A stretch of 64,000 nt of DNA from DSXH01 sp964532065 (lineage in GTDB: Bacteria > Bacteroidota > Ignavibacteria > Ignavibacteriales > Melioribacteraceae), in contig CAZHHG010000007.1 in assembly GCA_964532065.1 (NCBI GenBank), forward strand, positions 1 to 64,000, read 5' to 3'. Below are positions 63,029 to 64,000 of this stretch, one piece after another. Under the pieces are notes generated by a model, which was not told the origin of the DNA, did not search any database, and was given only the letters and a program-made list of their open reading frames with translations. Position 1 is the stretch's first letter, and the number at the start of each line of letters is the position of its first letter. The position numbers were made by a program, and so were the translations under genes.

Positions 63029-63469
63029 ATGAGTGAAATGTTGGGAAATCAGTTTTTTATGGCGAGGAATTACCCTGCCGCTCAAAATGAACTTGAAGAA
63101 GTCTATTTAAAGGATCCTTCCAATATTTCAGTTATGAAAAAACTTCTTATCTGCTATACACAAACCGGTAAAATCAAAGAGGCGATAGAACTCTTCATTT
63201 ATCTATTGAACGAAAATATTGAGTTTATTATCAATACCGATCCCTCACTCGACGATTGCCCCTGTGCCGAACTGATCGAAAAAATTGAGGATAAAAATCT
63301 ACATCTCGAATCCTCCTTCGATCATCTTCTTATCCTCGCTATTATCTGGCTCTACTGCGATGAGAAAAAATCTCTTGAATACTTTAAGAAGCTCCATGAG
63401 CTGGAACCCCTCAATAAAACAATTCAACTCTCAATTGAACGGATAGAAAATTTTATTACAACACATTAA
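63029..63469 (+). CDS. TPR-like helical protein
   Basis: 146 residues from ATG 63029 (GGACGGGA upstream; a GTG at 63002 is also in frame). Two TPR-like units are visible (NQFFMARNYPAAQNELEEVY, then LLICYTQTGKIKEAIELFIY) and a third weak one near the C terminus (LEYFKKLHELEPLNKTIQLS). No signal peptide, so cytoplasmic. A CPC pair (DDCPCAE) near residue 85 is notable. Function unknown; such proteins act as scaffolds. It lies after the electron-transfer cluster but behind a terminator. Confidence 0.65.
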   Translation: MSEMLGNQFFMARNYPAAQNELEEVYLKDPSNISVMKKLLICYTQTGKIKEAIELFIYLLNENIEFIINTDPSLDDCPCAELIEKIEDKNLHLESSFDHLLILAIIWLYCDEKKSLEYFKKLHELEPLNKTIQLSIERIENFITTH

Positions 63470-63558
63470 AGTGTAGGACATTTATTTTCATTACCCTCAC
63501 TCCTATTGCAAGTAGTTAAAAAACCCGTAATTTGCTATTAGTTTTTAGGACTATTTCC

Positions 63559-64000
63559 TTGGAAAGATCCATTGCCCGGATTTTTATAATCTTAATTTCA
63601 CTACTGGTTTTTTCTACTGATTCACCAGCCCAGAGAAGATTCCACAACATTACAATAAAAGACGGATTACCCTCCAATAGAATTCAACATATATTAAAGG
63701 ATTCTAAGGGATTTGTCTGGTTTGCTACAGATTTCGGGATCTGCCGTTATGATGGTGTAAGAAACACAACATTCAGCAGCCTTGGAACTTCTACTCAGGG
63801 TCTTACCGAATCTAATTTTACTTTTATCTTTGAAAAAAATTCTGACGAACTCATTTTTATTAGTTATAACGGTTCTCTCTTCTCTTTCAAGTATTCAACA
63901 GGAAGATTTGAGAATATAAGTAATAATAACTCTGCTCTGAAAGGCAGAAACCCCTCATTTATTTATAAAGAGTCCGATAGCAGATACTGGTTAGGTATAG
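63559..64000 (+). CDS. Two-component-regulator propeller sensor (N-terminal part)
   Basis: 147 codons to the window edge; the gene continues beyond it. It starts at TTG 63559, with AGGA at 63547-63550 giving 8-base spacing. A signal peptide follows (IARIFIILISLLVFSTDSPA). FHNITIKDGLPSNRIQHILK and DSKGFVWFATDFGICRYDG are the classic Reg_prop start, where each blade carries D.xGxxWxGT-like motifs; a second blade ends in SRYWLGI. Such proteins in the FCB group usually carry a membrane helix and kinase or hybrid kinase domains further on, which cannot be seen here. Confidence 0.8.
   Translation, partial: MERSIARIFIILISLLVFSTDSPAQRRFHNITIKDGLPSNRIQHILKDSKGFVWFATDFGICRYDGVRNTTFSSLGTSTQGLTESNFTFIFEKNSDELIFISYNGSLFSFKYSTGRFENISNNNSALKGRNPSFIYKESDSRYWLGI

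Noticed and set aside
1..64000. CRISPR arrays, tRNA or rRNA genes, insertion sequences, prophage or integrase genes
   Set aside because: Looked for by eye in intergenic gaps and in the predicted proteins; no regular repeat-spacer pattern, cloverleaf, transposase DDE or integrase motif was seen. A tRNA or ncRNA scan could still find something small.

Overview
The window is a chromosomal segment from an AT-rich Gram-negative bacterium. Gene content (DUF2723-type glycosyltransferase, PD40 beta-propeller, Bacteroidota-type AMP nucleosidase, many outer-membrane barrels and lipoproteins) points to the FCB group. Clear Shine-Dalgarno sequences together with very heme-rich cytochromes fit Ignavibacteria (Ignavibacterium/Melioribacter-like) better than Bacteroidota proper. 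This is inference; no rRNA or tRNA gene is visible. No CRISPR array, insertion sequence, integrase or phage gene was found.

Layout. 0-4 kb is a loose, partly decayed stretch: a PD40 propeller protein, a CPBP protease, a frameshifted orphan gene, an S33-type hydrolase and the 3' remnant of a large barrel protein. 4-14 kb holds an archease-rtcB RNA repair pair, a Spy-like lipoprotein, a hydrolase, a Nudix enzyme, hldD and metH. 14-23 kb has two DinB-like proteins, secreted hydrolases, an AmgK-like kinase fused to a RapZ C-terminal domain next to a MurU-like nucleotidyltransferase (probable amino-sugar recycling), a YhcH-family protein and an FKBP isomerase. 23-34 kb has a DUF1028 protein, a NapH/NapG-like ferredoxin fusion beside a Tat-targeted DUF362 protein, cell-surface glycosyltransferases, and a minus-strand yjbQ - S1/P1 nuclease - LOG operon. 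34-44.7 kb has a hybrid histidine kinase, a PAP2 phosphatase, AMP nucleosidase, an EamA transporter, an MscS channel, a ThDP enzyme with a cupin, and a chorismate mutase/prephenate dehydratase/DAHP synthase fusion.

44.8-63 kb is the centrepiece: about 18 kb, all on the plus strand, devoted to respiratory electron transfer, probably across the outer membrane. Inner-membrane modules are HybA-HybB plus a 13-motif cytochrome, and a 16-heme cytochrome fused to a cytochrome b domain (CbcL-like). Periplasmic and outer-membrane parts are a c554-like tetraheme cytochrome, a barrel protein, a 14-heme cytochrome, two multiheme lipoproteins (9 and 11 motifs) and a double-rhodanese lipoprotein. The six cytochromes carry 67 heme-attachment motifs. 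Control genes lie inside the cluster: a heme-binding sensor kinase with a zinc-ribbon insert in its ATPase domain, two response regulators whose output is a GcvH-like domain without a lipoyl lysine, and a sigma-54 activator. A near-consensus sigma-54 promoter and repeated TGAAACA/TGTTTCA sites lie between the activator and the next operon. The arrangement recalls the Ext/Mtr conduits and Cbc quinone oxidoreductases of Geobacter. The terminal electron acceptor cannot be read from the sequence.

The window ends inside a two-component-regulator propeller sensor gene.
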